Assembly: GCA_040954595.2 (NCBI GenBank)
Contig: CM082585.2
Location: 11,346,001 to 11,410,000, forward strand
Source of the DNA: Balanoglossus misakiensis
Taxonomy: Eukaryota > Hemichordata
DNA length: 64,000 nucleotides
Direction of reading: 5' to 3'
Positions 25,880 to 39,088 of this stretch are shown here, piece by piece. A program made the position numbers and the translations under genes. The notes under the pieces were generated by a model. That model was given only the letters and a program-made list of their open reading frames with translations, made no database searches and was not told the DNA's origin. Position 1 is the first letter of the stretch; each line of letters opens with the position of its first letter.

Positions 25880-26475
25880 TAATGATTTTTACCCCCTTCA
25901 CGATTGAGTGACGTTTCCACGGGTCTTGTGTTTGTAGACTGCATAATGCGTCCCCTTTTGCCTTTACTGGTTCGCGCTTTGGGTTTTTCGCTAACAGGGC
26001 TCGCTCATAAACTTACATGCGTCCCCGTATTTTACCTTTGAACACTTCACATCCTCCACCGCCCGCTCTCCGTTCTCATTAAATCACTAAGCAACCCTGT
26101 CTCCATTCATTTCTCTTTTCTTGCGATGTCATCTCTGACATCCGGTTCGTTTCCGCCACTTCCGTTCTCCTGTTCTGCTTCTCGAAATTACTCTCATTAC
26201 AAAATTGTCACCTGTCGGTACTGTACCCTAGCTCGAGTTTTATTTTTTTTTGCCCGATTCATTCCAATATGACATCTTCCTCACGGCGCTTTCGACCTTT
26301 ACAGAGTGGAAGGAAGCCTATTGTAGCCGACAGCGCACGATTAACGTCGACTCATTTTCCCGCCCATTTCCACGAAAATTTCTCGTGTGGACATCTTTCC
26401 CTCCCAGAGTTTATTCATCCGCTCTCATTATTCCAAACACGACCTAGTTTTCCTCCCGCTAATAAAAAAAGATGA
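25880..26475 (+). other. Pyrimidine-skewed block
   Basis: The plus strand is rich in C and T for about 600 bp with few purine runs (CTTCC, TTCTC and TCTCC words recur). It ends at the AATATGGCGGC site. No repeat unit is evident. Confidence 0.4.
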
Positions 26476-26486
26476 AATATGGCGGC
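26476..26486 (+). promoter_or_regulatory. YY1-type site AATATGGCGGC
   Basis: Exact fit to AAnATGGCGGC at the end of the pyrimidine-rich block. An AAG|GTAAAC donor-like sequence follows 8 bp later, so a very short coding first exon cannot be excluded. Confidence 0.3.
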
Positions 26487-26847
26487 AAATAAGGTAAACA
26501 CTCTCGGTAATATTCAGATTTCTCTTTTCACATTTTGCATCGGTGAATCCTGGGGTCCCTGTCGGCGTTGGCAAACTAAACGAACGCTTTGCCGATTATC
26601 CCATTTTATAGGGGTATAACTGAGACAAACGGGGCTTTTATTAATGTCACTTATCAATCACGGAGCGCTCAATAAAATAAGGAAAATTAATAACGAATAA
26701 GGCATATATGAATAGGGTGTCAATTAAGAGAATCTGATGACTGTGACTTTTGATGTCAATATCTGGGGAATCGGGCATAATGTCAAAAGACTGAAATCAA
26801 AGTACTTCCATATAGACACATCATGGGAGACATAAATTACCCATACA

Positions 26848-26867
26848 TACAGACAGACAGACAGACA

Positions 26868-26920
<53 letters not shown>
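26848..26920 (+). repeat. Compound (ACAG)n (AC)n microsatellite
   Basis: About five GACA/ACAG units (26848-26870) run into about 25 uninterrupted AC dinucleotides. It is the longest clean microsatellite of the window and probably polymorphic. Confidence 0.95.
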
Positions 26921-26921
<1 letters not shown>

Positions 26922-27764
26922 TAAACTACACACGCCATTCTTTCATTTTACATGTTCTTTTAAAAATTTATCCGCTTTATACTTTTGGAAGCCTTGCCTT
27001 GGGTATTTAGGTTTCGTTTAAGGTCCCATCACATGCACTTACATATTTTTTCTCGGGTCTTATGAGCTTAACTGGTTTTCGATCTTTCCGTCACGCCAAT
27101 ACGGCCCGACATATATTTTTTTTTAAAACACCCGCATGTACGTAGCTTACATGTTTCGGGGATATTGAGAATTCCCTAATGAATTCATATTGCTAATGCA
27201 AAGTGTTTTAACATCATGTATATATCGTATGTGGAGATAACACAGACTCTTGGGACATCCGGGATATCAAGCCTCAAACAGTGTTTATTATGTCAACTCA
27301 TTTAAAGCCCGACTTAAGAATCACTTACAGGGACATTAACTGCAAATCTCAATATTTCCACTTCGTTAGTTTATTTCTGTAACTTAATATTGTGATTTCT
27401 GTTCGGTAAACCGTCCCTGGACTTCTGAATGCAATGATGGTATGCAAACAGACGGCGAATATTAAGTGAAAAAGACGTCTTAATAAGCAAAATACATAAA
27501 TGAAACACGTACATTATTCGAACTGTGTATAGTGTACACTACTCGATATACAGCGTGTATTTTTCCGCGGAAAATGAAATATACAATCACAAAATAAAAA
27601 CTAAACACGGTTTGACCAAGCGTTGTCTTATTGATTTTAGCAAGACATGCGTAGCAAGTATAGATGGACCTGGCTTTTATTATAGTTATTCTCCCCACAA
27701 TGGTCATTGATCAGTTTTTAAGGTCAATAGCTTATCGCTTTATGAGTGGCCATTAAACCCAGTG

Positions 27765-27772
27765 TGACGTCA
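27765..27772. promoter_or_regulatory. Full CRE TGACGTCA
   Basis: Perfect palindromic CRE. CCAATCA follows at about 27830-27836. Confidence 0.3.
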
Positions 27773-30700
27773 TTACGTCTCTGATTGACATATAAGTGTC
27801 CATTTCTACGATTCTTTTGTTCCCTTTGGCCAATCACAGGCTGCTATCAAGGTCCATTCGAATTAACTATTCATCGACTCTAGAATAATTAATTCTACAT
27901 GAAAATATACAGCATATTGTTGAAGGTTCCTTTGTCTAGTGTTATTAGTGACATAATATGATTATTATAAAATAACAGAATATGCAGTTTGCAAAGCATT
28001 CCACAGAAACCAAAGAATAAAGTGAGTGACGAAATCCAAAGATTTCAGTTGGCAGAAGTGATTGCCGCACCCTCAGCAGAAGTGGTGATAAAGTAAGGAA
28101 TCGTGTTGTGCCACACCCGAAGTGTTAACATATTGACATACGATGCAAAACTGTAGGGTTACGTCACGTCTCATAGGCACAGTGGTTTTCATTGTTTCAT
28201 AAAATATGTGTTCCTCCCTCGCCTACATCGTCTTGTTAGACCAAGAAAGAGTTCGTGCTTCCAGCTGGTAACCCGACCTACCCTAGTTCAAACGCTCGAC
28301 TCTTACCTTTTTTTCTCTCCACTTGAATGAAAATCTCGCGAGATTAGGTAAGAAGCGTGAGGTCAATTACGTCACAAAGCAGGACATTTCAACCGTACAG
28401 TAGATCAAGAAACAGATAAGTTTGAATTTTTTTTTACCAAAAGTTCAAAACGCTGTCTCTCTGATTAAATCGAACTAATGGCTTTTCAAATCAACATTAC
28501 GATAATGGCGAATGCTTCGCGGGGACGAGCATTGTTACATCAGTGAATGACCTCTGACCCGAGGCTTGAAACAACTGTAGTACTTCCCGTTTTTTCTTGT
28601 TAAAAAGTATGCCTATAGCTAATGGTTTGACGTGCCAAATTAATTGGCTTGTAGAGATCGAGACTTTCAAAAACTTGATTTTTGCCGCCAAGAATAACGT
28701 TGATAGGATGATATTTATTGGGGAGATCGTAAACTGTTAATTGACCCCTATCTGACCTCCATCATGATGTAATACGGCCCGTGAATTTAGATAAGTTGGG
28801 TTATTTTTTCTGCGAGTTAACCAAAAGTGAAATGTTGTGGCGCGATCCGCTCTTGTTTGGAGAGTGGATAGATAACTAAAGGATGGCAATTACCGTCTTG
28901 CCAAATAAAAAGTGTGTGTATTTTTTATTATCATTGTGACGGTTCACTGACTGTCGATATATATTTCTTTTTCTCGTTGATGCTTTTGTGTCTTTCGCCT
29001 GAAGTGCCTGCTCGTTCTTGCCAATATTGTGTGGAAATACGACAAATTTTCCGCTCGACTGGTTGCATTTTCCTGGGGAGTACAGAAGAGAGACCAATTT
29101 GGAGAAGTGAATAAACCGTAGCCAGCCATGCCTGTCTCACCTCGAGTGCGGGTGACAAAGATGCGTCTACGAGGGGGGAGTTGAAGAGAGCCGAAGGGTT
29201 TTATATCCACGCCGAAGCAGAGTTTACAAAAAAGCGCCATGCTTGAGTTGGCAGACAGAGCTGGTGCCAGTGACGAGTAACTTTTGCCACGTATTACACC
29301 CTTTAACATGCGCCGCTACATTTCAAATTATTACTTTCTATCCGGTCGCAATACAACCATGATTCCATAATGAAAAAGGCGTCAAACGCGTTACACGTTC
29401 ATAACTATTTGACAAAAGTCCCCAATCGATTTTCCTACCGACACACAAAAAATAATCGGGAGGTGTTGACATGAGATAATATAATCATGTTAGTTTCTGT
29501 AAATTTGAATAGAATCGGTGTCTTTTAAAGGGCATGGTAAGTATCCGATGCTTGCTCGGTGTTAAAGGTTCGTGGTGTAGCTAGGCCTAGGGTGAGCTCG
29601 TTAGTTCCGCATCGTCTGGGTTAGCTGATTAGAGGGTACTTCTAACCATCTTTGCCGAGAAAAAGAACACATTATTTGATGTCGACTGCACTGCGGTCAT
29701 CGCCATATGTGTCACTGTCCCACGCGGACGCGCATCCCAGACAAAAAACTTTCAAATCAGTGTTCACGAGAAGTGAATTTCATCACGAGACCCGCATCCA
29801 CGCAATCATTGCAGACATCTCATCTCGTTTCAAACATTTCATCGTGTCGTGTTGCAAATTTCATCATGTGAAAGAGAAATCTGCCTCTACTTTCGGAGAT
29901 AGGGCGCGTAATATTTTTACGAAGCGTCGGGAGCGCGGAGATGTCATCGCGCACATAATGGACGATACCGTCGGGAAATCAGTGAGGACGCTGAAACAGA
30001 ATCCATGTTAATTTGCTCGCCTATGAAATGAAGTGGTTCTAATTGCACAATAATGCGCGCGAATCTGCTACCTTCGCTGATTCTGTGTAAAGCGGGGGAT
30101 TTAAAAAAAAACGAACAAAGACAAAAGGTTAAGACAATAAGCTTGAACAGATCCACCTTTTAAGGGTCTTGCACTATATACCTTTTCTTGTTTTATTTAT
30201 TCTATTTACTTTTATTATAAACGTTGTTTGACACGTGAAGTCGGCTAATTCAACAGTGCCCACAGTGACATATGAAACAGAGAGATCGCACTGAAACCCT
30301 GGCTATAAATTATGCAGCTACATTCAATTGCGTGGCATACTCATTTATCCGATGTGTTTCTATATTTTACCGTAAATTTTGGCTTTCCGGACGGCGCATC
30401 AAAAATTTATACGAAAACAGAGATAGTGCGGGTTAGGTGAATTAAGGGCCGGTTTAATTGGCGAAACAATCCTAAGATACATTTCCCATGGGCCCCGTAT
30501 CTCCCTTGTCGTAGACTTTTGTTGTTGCTGTATGAAATAAACATGAGACAGCGAGATTAGTACTTCGGTTCCTAGAGTAATTTGGATTATTCTAGCGTCG
30601 GCTCCTCGCTTCCAGTATATTTTGTACGCACTTGATCAATAATTCAAAAAATAAAACACTCCTGTCCACGTCTGATCGCATTCGCGTATTTACGAATGTT

Positions 30701-30804
30701 TTTTTTCCAGAAGAAGAAAAAAACACGAATATTGTCCTTCGGAAACTGCCAGATCTTCATGAGCTCAGATGATTTCATCTCTGGTAACTTTTGCTCGCCT
30801 GCGT

Positions 30805-30817
30805 GTTGCCTGGCAAC
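30805..30817. promoter_or_regulatory. RFX X-box GTTGCCTGGCAAC (1-bp gap)
   Basis: Perfect inverted GTTGCC/GGCAAC halves, with a further AGCAAC half site 18 bp later (30833-30838). Confidence 0.37.
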
Positions 30818-31296
30818 GGTTGGCGGGATCTTAGCAACAGTTTCCGGGCCCGTAGCACAGTCTGGATTTCGCTCATTTGTTCCGCAAAATACTATCATTA
30901 CTGCGCTTTGTCGCTTCTCTGTTTTCCACTTTGCCCGTGCTATGTTCCCATTGTTTCGCGACTTCTGGTGTTTTTCGTCACTGGCACTTACTGGCCCCTC
31001 ATTACCGTGCATTTTATTTCGCGCGCTCTCGTATCATGCCAGACCTGTTGTCCAATGGCTGTCCACGCCAGGTAAGTTCAGAAGAAACCGCTGAAAATTT
31101 CGGCAGACGACAAAACGATAGCCACTTCCTCTTTCATCAATTTTCGCGCCCGCTCTCTGACTGTTAACCTCGAGCTGTTTGGTTCGCCTGTTCCATTCAC
31201 AACGAACGATTCAAATCAATACCATGAAATTCGATGGATGCTGCGATTCATGAACTCTACTGGCCGACCAACTTTTTGGTTCCGGTTTTCCCCCGC

Positions 31297-31332
31297 TCTC
31301 TCTGTCTCTCTCTCCCTCTCTCTCTGTCTCTC
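31297..31332 (+). repeat. (CT)n-rich microsatellite
   Basis: CTCTCT with GTCT interruptions. Confidence 0.75.
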
Positions 31333-31792
31333 TTGGCACTATCGCCATACGGCAACAGAAGTCAAGCGCACTTAATGTATGCAATTTTTAAAAGCCGTGT
31401 ACTTTTGTTTAAATATGTCATTTGCGTTTAATGGACCATATTGAACGCTCATCCCGGCATATTGATGTCCACATTTGAAAACACCTAGAAAAAACCTGAT
31501 GCACGATTTTATATGTAAAGAGACACTCGTTCCCATCTTTTGCTGCGAAGGTCGGGTACATCGTTAAGCGCGCCACATTTACCTGAAAATTGGACAAATA
31601 GACGGATATGCGGGATCGCATGCAAAAAGAGTTATTAAGCCAGGACCGTGTGGTATTGAGCTGGAGGCGAGGCGTTTATGGAAAGCACGAGATGGTCGAA
31701 TAGATGGACTTTAAAAGCGCGATAAAGGTATTCTCTGACAGTTCTCAGACACAAGATCGGCCTGAAGCCATTCCCGCTGTACCACCACGCCA

Positions 31793-31800
31793 TCACGTGA
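31793..31800. promoter_or_regulatory. E-box TCACGTGA
   Basis: A TCACGTGA site abutting the CAC-rich trinucleotide tract that starts at about 31801. Confidence 0.22.
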
Positions 31801-31865
31801 CCACCACCACCACCACCATCATCCCCGTGACCACCATGATCATCATCGCCAACATCATCTACATC
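31801..31865 (+). repeat. CAC/CAT trinucleotide tract
   Basis: CCACCACCACCACCACCAT followed by looser ATC/CATCAT repeats. Confidence 0.7.
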
Positions 31866-32811
31866 ACCACATTCGCAGGGTGACATTAACAACGCAGTTT
31901 CCCTGCTTATAACTGACGCACAACACACCACAGAGTATTGAAAGACATCATCATTGTGGGTTTTTTTTTATTCTGCCCAGAACGATCAAGGATGAAGATC
32001 CAATTTCTTTTTTCCTCGTTTATTATTGCAACTTTTAGCCTCGAAGTGCAATGACCCGCCTTGAAATTAGGGGCAGCGTCGGAAAAGAAACTGTCGCTTG
32101 CCTGCAGTTGCCGGTAAACAGAACCTCTGCATGGTAGTTAATTATTTTGGAATGCGTTAATAAGCGTTATTTTGCTGACCCAAGTGTTTCTATTGGTGTG
32201 ACGCGATCGTTGGAAGATAGCGGGGGAAGAGAGAGCGAGGTCTCCCGCCGGTGTAGCTTCCAGCAATACCCGACATCACAATTGAGAACCCAACATCGGT
32301 GAAATCAGACGCCTAGTCGACTTTCATTAGGAGCGAAAACCGGAGCGTGCGTCTCGCCTTTCAAAAGCTTAAAATGACTCGAAAATGATGGCTTGATGCG
32401 CTCTCTCCTCCCAGCGATGTGACATTTTAAGCGACTTGTCTCGGCTCTACTTTCTACGCCGGCGGGGAAAATAAGAAACTTAAAACGAACTTGTTTTTCG
32501 AGCACAAAGGCTTGCATTTATACACGGGCAGATAGGGTTGCGCTCAGTTTTGTTTTATTATCATTTCCAATGCATGTTCTGGCGGTTCTGGGGAATCCCG
32601 GTGGAGCACATAAACGTCGACTCGTAGAATATTTTAGGTGCTCGTTGAAGGTGTGTTTTCCCAATGACACCGCACACCTACTTAGACCGTGGTATCTTTG
32701 CAGGCTGCCAGACCAAAACAGCGTAGCGTTGGGCACGTACGGTACATACACGCACACCTAAAACGCCGCATACAGCCTTTGTAAATATTAGCAGACGTGT
32801 AGTTACTAGGG

Positions 32812-32825
32812 CAACAAGTGTTTGA
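32812..32825. promoter_or_regulatory. X-box-like GTTACTAGGGCAAC
   Basis: GTTACT and GGCAAC halves with a 2 bp gap, one base from the strict pattern. Confidence 0.28.
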
Positions 32826-33009
32826 ACGTACGAAGGTGTGTTTGGAGAAGTTGAGTAGAGCGTCAAATGTCGCTCGGTGTCCCGGACCATGTGGTGTTAC
32901 GAGGGGCGTGTTCTTGTTTTAGCCAGCGGAGCTTTCCACGCGCGCGGTCAAGCTTGCACAGTTTCAGCGGCGGCAGCCATCCCACCTGGACTCACGCATC
33001 GATCTACTT

Positions 33010-33027
33010 CCCCCCCCCCCCCCCCCC
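33010..33027 (+). repeat. Poly-C tract (18)
   Basis: Uninterrupted run of C, the longest homopolymer I noticed. Confidence 0.9.
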
Positions 33028-36000
33028 TCGGTCATACCTGGAATTCTTCTAGAGGCTATAGCCGTTGCGGCGAAGTCATGATGTCCGGAAACCCGAAGCA
33101 AGGGTCAACACACAGACACCAAAACCTGGCCGATTCTAGTCAAATGACAAACTGAGCAACGGAAACTAGAACGTTCGTGTAACGGCTATGGGGTGATCAG
33201 ACAAGAGTATACAACGCGCCAACAGGGTTATCTCTCGCCACTCTTAGAAATAAATATAACTGATGATCATTGTCTGCCAATTGAACACCGGGATATAACT
33301 AGATTATTTATATCTGTCTTTCTACTCCAAACAATGGCATCTTTCAAAAAAAGGCATTGTCGGGCAGTGTATCAGCCGAACCGCTTGTTTCTTTTGTTGG
33401 TATTATAAATTTTAACCTGTACACAATACACAACTGGCTATTTAATCACTGTCTGGGTCGCCGGTTGCATTATGTTTATTTCATTGAAATATGACAACCT
33501 TATTCAGCATGGAGAGTATATATAGGGCATATATTTTTTTGTACAGATACTGCCCTTCCAAGTTTTTGTTTATGAGATTTTGAGTAAAATCCACTCTACG
33601 AAACGTACGTGTTTGTTGAATGGAGGCTCGTCGGTTATCTAGCGGTGGATATTTTCGCAGAATGAAAACATTGCACCCTCGCCAGTCACGAGGCGGTTGT
33701 CAAAACTAGCCGCAATGTCACGTTTTGCCGCCCGATAATAACCAGAGCCGTACCTGACTTAATCAAAGAAGGCGAGCGAGAGCCCATTAGAGTAAGGAAA
33801 ACTCGCATCTCTCAGACACAGGTCAAGACCCCACACATATCGTGCAACTGAAAAACCGACTGACGCGACTCAGTGTTTACCGCTTTACGTGCTCGGATCT
33901 CGAGTTCGAGGTTTCTTGTTGGTGGTGTGAAGGGGCCCTTAACAAGAGCACGGCATCTTCTGAAGCTGTAGAGGAACACAGAGCTGTGTGAGTCGTCACT
34001 TCTCTGAACCGCGCCGACCTGTCAAAGCGAGGGTTTTGTGTTGTCGTCCCTCCTTCCGAGAAATGGCAGTCCCTAGTCTTCGCTGAAAGAAAGAACGTGC
34101 CGGCGAACGAGAGAGGGGAAAGTAGGGCAGACAGACAGATAGCAAACGAAAGAGGTGGAATAGACACACAGACGAAGAATGATGATCGATTTCAGTTATT
34201 GCAATACTGTTTATTGCCGTTAAAAATAGATTGATATGAAGCTACAAGCACGCCACATTAAATTAATTAAACTATCTATCACTCATCTCGAAATGAGCGA
34301 CTACTCGCCGGTGTTACAAATTGACCGCCTGTACTGTCGGCACATACAGTTGATTTCCCAGGGCACGGCTGCTCGCTAACAGAGACGGGGATCCTCGTGG
34401 TCTTCACACGTTCTTTTCTACCTCCCCCGCTCGCACGTTGCCCGACATCGACTTTATTACTCCCGTGATTGGCGTGATAAGTAATAGGACCTGATATTCA
34501 AACAGAAAGCGAATAGCCCACCCAATCGCAGCTGATACACCACGCTATGCGTAACACGGTAGCTGCAATTGACTTGACCTTTGACCCCTACCCACTCAGG
34601 CTGTGTCATTATATGCAGGTGTGCGCATTGTCAGCGCTATTTACGTAATCACACCGCTGGGCGAACATACTATACACGCTCTCAGTGCAAATACAGTACG
34701 GCGTATCTCTCGGCTTTCAATCTTCAAACGGTGACCCCATCATTTGAAGAAAGCGGAGGCGATCTAGAACGAAAAAAGAAAACAACAAAACTTGAGATCG
34801 AGTGCAAGTCACAGGATGATACCGACGATTCTTTTTTTTCAATTGTAAATGTAACACTGTAACCGGAGAAGCCACAATATTGTCTCCGTCCCTTCAGCCT
34901 GGCATGACACATGGCAGGCTTCAAAAGCGGGCACCCAGGCAATATTCACACGGCAACCATATTCTTTCGTCATCCTCATAACCTACATATACATGTACAT
35001 GAGTAGGAAATAAATTTCATCGGACCGGACCGGGTCTTTGTGGTTCCAACTTGGCCCTTCCAGTTGAGTGCTGTTATTAAACTTAACTGAGCGAGACAGA
35101 TAATATGACGTCGTTCGCAAGGGAGAGCTACTCGTGAATCAACACCCAACCAGTCACAAATAAACAGATAAACAAAACAAGTTGGTCACTGATGCAATTC
35201 TATTAATTTTCCCCATTTGAGTGGAACAAATTCCCGTTGTTCCCCAAAGCCCCGTGTTTTTACTGACAGACAAGAGATATCTATTCTGGGGAACCAGATT
35301 AAAACTATAGGCTTAGCTTAGGGTGTTTACGCTGCTCCGGCAGATGAATCAATACTGATTATAGCACACTAGTAATTCCGACCTCCGCTGCAAATTGTGA
35401 CTGTACCATCAACATTGCAAACTCCCTGAAAAAAAATGACCTTCATCCCAAAATAACGATTCCGACCACAGTGGGGTTTTTCGCGTTTTTGCGTGTACTT
35501 GACACTTCACAGAACTGCGCCGCCCTGTAAACTATTCACCATTGTAATGGTGCATTATAAAGTTTGATATCCCGGACCGTCGTTTTGAAAAGCGTTTCAG
35601 AAAAAAAAAACGTGTGCGGACATGAAGTAGTCGACAATTAGCTTTACCCGCGATGAATAAGTAATGAAATAGGAAAACAATTGGAATGGTGAAACTAATA
35701 TTGTTAAGGCATATTTGCCAACTATCGTGTATGTAAAATGACTGGGCGGAATTTCTGCTCAGGTATCGTTTCAAATTCGAATTTCACCTGCCTGTTATAC
35801 CAGTAGAAATAGAGAACAAATTTACGATCTCAGTCTGGTAACACGAGCCGAAAAACATGAATAAATAACTAATATTAATGGATTTCAAATTAAAAGACTA
35901 CATCCTATATCTCAATTTGATATTTATTCATGATCAGATCGAGTGAACGTTCTCTGTTGACAAATTTTGTTTAATTCTTAAACTCCAGAAGCACTAATTT

Positions 36001-36129
36001 GCACACACGCACTCGAAAAAAGCAGGGGTGTTTACACGCACAGGCCATTTTCCACTCCAAAGCCATTATTTTGAAAACTACCAGCGCCAAGCCCGTAAGA
36101 ATGCTTGCCTCCCGGCCATTTTGGTCTTC

Positions 36130-36137
36130 ATTTGCAT
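36130..36137 (-). promoter_or_regulatory. POU octamer (ATTTGCAT on plus)
   Basis: A perfect octamer in reverse orientation, beside a GGCCATTTTGG stretch at about 36114-36124. Confidence 0.22.
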
Positions 36138-37529
36138 ACATCACAAAGTACGGCTGGTTAGGCAGGCATACGATGGCCTCTAAGCCAAAAGTGTAATTAA
36201 CTGGAATTCGGAAAAAGCACTCAGGGTGTATTTTTGGTATGGAAACTATGACAGGGGCCCGGAGAAGTAACTGAAAATCCTCAACCGGTGTGTATGTGTG
36301 TTACGCCGTTACAAATAAAAAGCTAACGCGTCCTGTCCATGAAAAACACTTTGTCATCGCCTTACTCATGACAAATTACTTTTTTATCTTTAGGAGGAGG
36401 CGGTGTGGCGTGGGCGACGTGGCGATGACAATCTGAATCATACAACGAATAAGCTCACGACTTGACTGCATTTAGGTGTTTCGCCGCCGACACAGGAACA
36501 ATAGGAAAACAGGCGTGTATGCAGTCGCGACCGCAACATGTACACCAGGTGTCAATGTAGCCACTGGGACGACCAGGTGCAACTTTGACTTTATAGGGTT
36601 AGGGATTTTTAGTGGGGCAACTTCGGTTTCTGCTTTCGGTCTCTGCTTGTTGGATTTTAACGCGCATTCCACTGCATGTCGGATCACACTATTAATCCTG
36701 TCATGCAAATCCGACTGAAGGTTCCCGGACTTTGCTTACGTAACGTCATTTGGGTGATCAACTTTAAGCCTCTCCAAAATTTATGCAGATCGCCTCCGCT
36801 TGTCACCAACTTTCCCTTTCACAACTTTTAAATTCCGCGTGGCGCACCTTGCTGACAGGCCTACCGCGTAAAGTTGTTCGCTAACGGAAATAAATTAGGT
36901 TCATCGGAAGGGAAAGCCGGTTCACTGAACGAAAACTGTACTAGTGGTGGATTTGTTTTGCTTTTTTTACTCGCCGGGTTTTTGTGGGTGCCGAGCCAAG
37001 TGGAGGCCCATCACTCACATGTTTTCTTCGCTTCAGTAGCGTCTGCATATGCCGCTGCGTGCTGAACTGTCCGGTGGAGGGAAATGGAGCAGGATCGATC
37101 TAGCTTGAGCAAATGACCTCAGGCTAGGCGGCATCTACTCTCCACTACAAACGCGGCAATGGAGACTTACACGAGCGCGTGAACTGTAATACCGACCACT
37201 AAAAAACCGCCCCTCCGCTATGAAGACAAGAAAAACACCTGGTTCGCCAAGCGCTATTAATTCACACTTTTCAAAAAATACCAGCGGAGATGAGATTCGG
37301 TGAAGTTCACATTCTGGGGCTACTAAGTGCTGCCTGTATTACGCAGACGGACCCCACTGACTGGCCAGCATTATATACCCATTAACTGAGAGCATTGCGT
37401 GTGTGTTTTCGTTGAGCAAACTTCATGCGATCGATTGGTGTCGAGCGCGTTTTGAAGTAAGCCGACACAATTTCCTTCGCTATGTTATTTTGTATGTTAG
37501 CAAACAGACGTTCAGAAATTGTTTTTACC

Positions 37530-37540
37530 CCGCCATTTTG
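37530..37540 (-). promoter_or_regulatory. YY1-type site CAAAATGGCGG
   Basis: Reverse-strand AAAATGGCGG core within AT-rich noncoding DNA. Confidence 0.27.
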
Positions 37541-38717
37541 TATGCATTCGCTCACCTTGGACGGGAAGTAACGCAAAAACATCAGAATAACTGTTTTTAT
37601 AGTAATAATAATAAAATAATGAGAATTGGGGAGACAACATACACGCATGTTATACACACAATGGCGATAAGTTTTACCACGTTTGAAATTTTCCGACACT
37701 ACAAATACTAATGTTTTGATAGAGCTTGATTGCATGGCAGATAGTTTTTTTGGTCTCATACACCCTCCACAAATTCTCAGCAAAGTGCCATTTCACCGTG
37801 TTTTCCACCATTAACAGAACAACGGTCGATATCCCCAAACAAGTGCCCATCTCTTTGAATGGGTCCAATAATGCATTAATATCGGATAGGTTGTAACTAT
37901 TTAAATATTAAATGAGCCAGATCGTCAATAAATTCCTCTTTGTGGTGAAATTCGATAAAAACAATCGCACATCTCTCCGGACCTGTTTCCCGTTTCGAAC
38001 TCACGGAAGCGACGTGTGACCCAATATTTACTCCTAGTATGGTCGAAAACGATGCTGGTTGTCGACGATTTGAGAACCCGTTTCATGACACAGAAACAAC
38101 TAGGACATTGAAACCCGATTATTCATGACTGAGTGAAATACCTATTACCAGGTGCTATTGCAGTTTAGTCCTTTAGCCAGTACCTTTCCAGAGAAAATAT
38201 ATCGGAGAACTCTGTCTGGTGGTAAAACGTAACTTCAAACTTTTGCTATAAAGCCCTATGCAGGAATTACAACACCGATAACATCTTGCATTTGTGGAGT
38301 GGGCAAGTTCAAATCGCGTACATAATTCGAGTGTTCCCAAGGGCGGACGCATAACTCCACTTTAATCAGAGGGCAGTGGGGCAGTGCGCGTCGATGGGAT
38401 AGAAGTGCCAGCTTCGGGGATGGAATTAACAAACGAATTAAAGAAAATCCAAAATACTTATGCCAATCCGTGCTCCCTTTGTTGGCCGGGGACAACTTTT
38501 GAGGCCGCCGCGATCAGCGGAGTGCCTCTTCCGCGGCTAAAGACATTTAAAGTTGGCGCTTGTGAGAAGAGAGACCCCTCGATATTATTCACCCTCATAT
38601 AATCTGCATTGTGAGAATTCGTTTGTAGTGATTTTCACACTCGTTCAAAGTAGCTATTGAGTTTTATGCGGGCTTATAATGGACTGCCCTTTCTGATTGT
38701 CCCCTATTATTTACCGT

Positions 38718-38725
38718 ATGCAAAT
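38718..38725 (+). promoter_or_regulatory. POU octamer ATGCAAAT
   Basis: A perfect octamer about 230 bp before the promoter-like arrangement at 38.95 kb. Confidence 0.22.
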
Positions 38726-38915
38726 TGCGCCCTGTTGCTTTCCCTTGCAAAAAAATCGGGAGGATGACCCAAAAAAGTTCCAAGTCTGTCTTAATGAGGC
38801 ATACTTTGTCTTATCGGAGCAAATCTGCCCAAAATTCCGTGCTAACACCATCTCAATGCCTCCCAACTAGAACAATACTCAGCAATTTTTCCGCTTGAAT
38901 AGTCGTGGGAGTTTA

Positions 38916-38929
38916 CCCCCCCCCCCCCC
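38916..38929 (+). repeat. Poly-C tract (14)
   Basis: Uninterrupted run of C just before the promoter-like array at 38948. Confidence 0.85.
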
Positions 38930-38947
38930 TCCCTGCACTCACTAAAC

Positions 38948-39088
38948 CCAATGACGTCACAAGATCGAAAGTGCAAATCTATAAATAAGTAACATCGGTC
39001 CGAATCAGTCGTGAGTGTGTTTCGGCAATGTTGTTTGCGACTGAACCAGACTGTTTGTGGTCGGATAGTTGCTACCGGTACACCTGGT
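38948..39088 (+). promoter_or_regulatory. Promoter-like array with possible first exon and splice donor
   Basis: In order: CCAAT (38948-38952) overlapping a perfect CRE (38952-38959), a TATA box TATAAATA (38980-38987), and an initiator-like TCAGTC (39005-39010) whose A lies 27 bp after the first T of the TATA box. A strong splice donor, CTG|GTAAGA, follows with GT at 39087-39088. This would give a first exon of about 80 nt without a convincing coding frame, so a noncoding or 5' UTR exon is most likely. No downstream exon could be linked, and the TATA-to-start spacing is slightly short. Confidence 0.3.

Larger units (their letters stand above)
25120..30600. other. Intergenic: no gene recognised
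   Basis: Contains the pyrimidine-rich block at about 25880-26475, the YY1-type site at 26476, the ACAG/AC microsatellite at 26848-26920, a full CRE at 27765, and two TTACGTCA CRE variants at 28159 and 28367. No coding similarity is seen. Confidence 0.55.
30601..38700. other. Intergenic: no gene recognised
   Basis: Contains X-boxes (30805, 32812), a CT tract (31297-31332), an E-box next to a CAC-rich tract (31793-31865), C18 (33010-33027), an octamer (36130) and a YY1-type site (37530). No coding similarity is seen. Confidence 0.55.

Noticed and set aside
36874-37065. 63-codon frame with a hydrophobic segment (FVLLFLLAGFLWV)
   Set aside because: The start codon is not ATG and the hydrophobic stretch is internal. 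No homologue is recognised.
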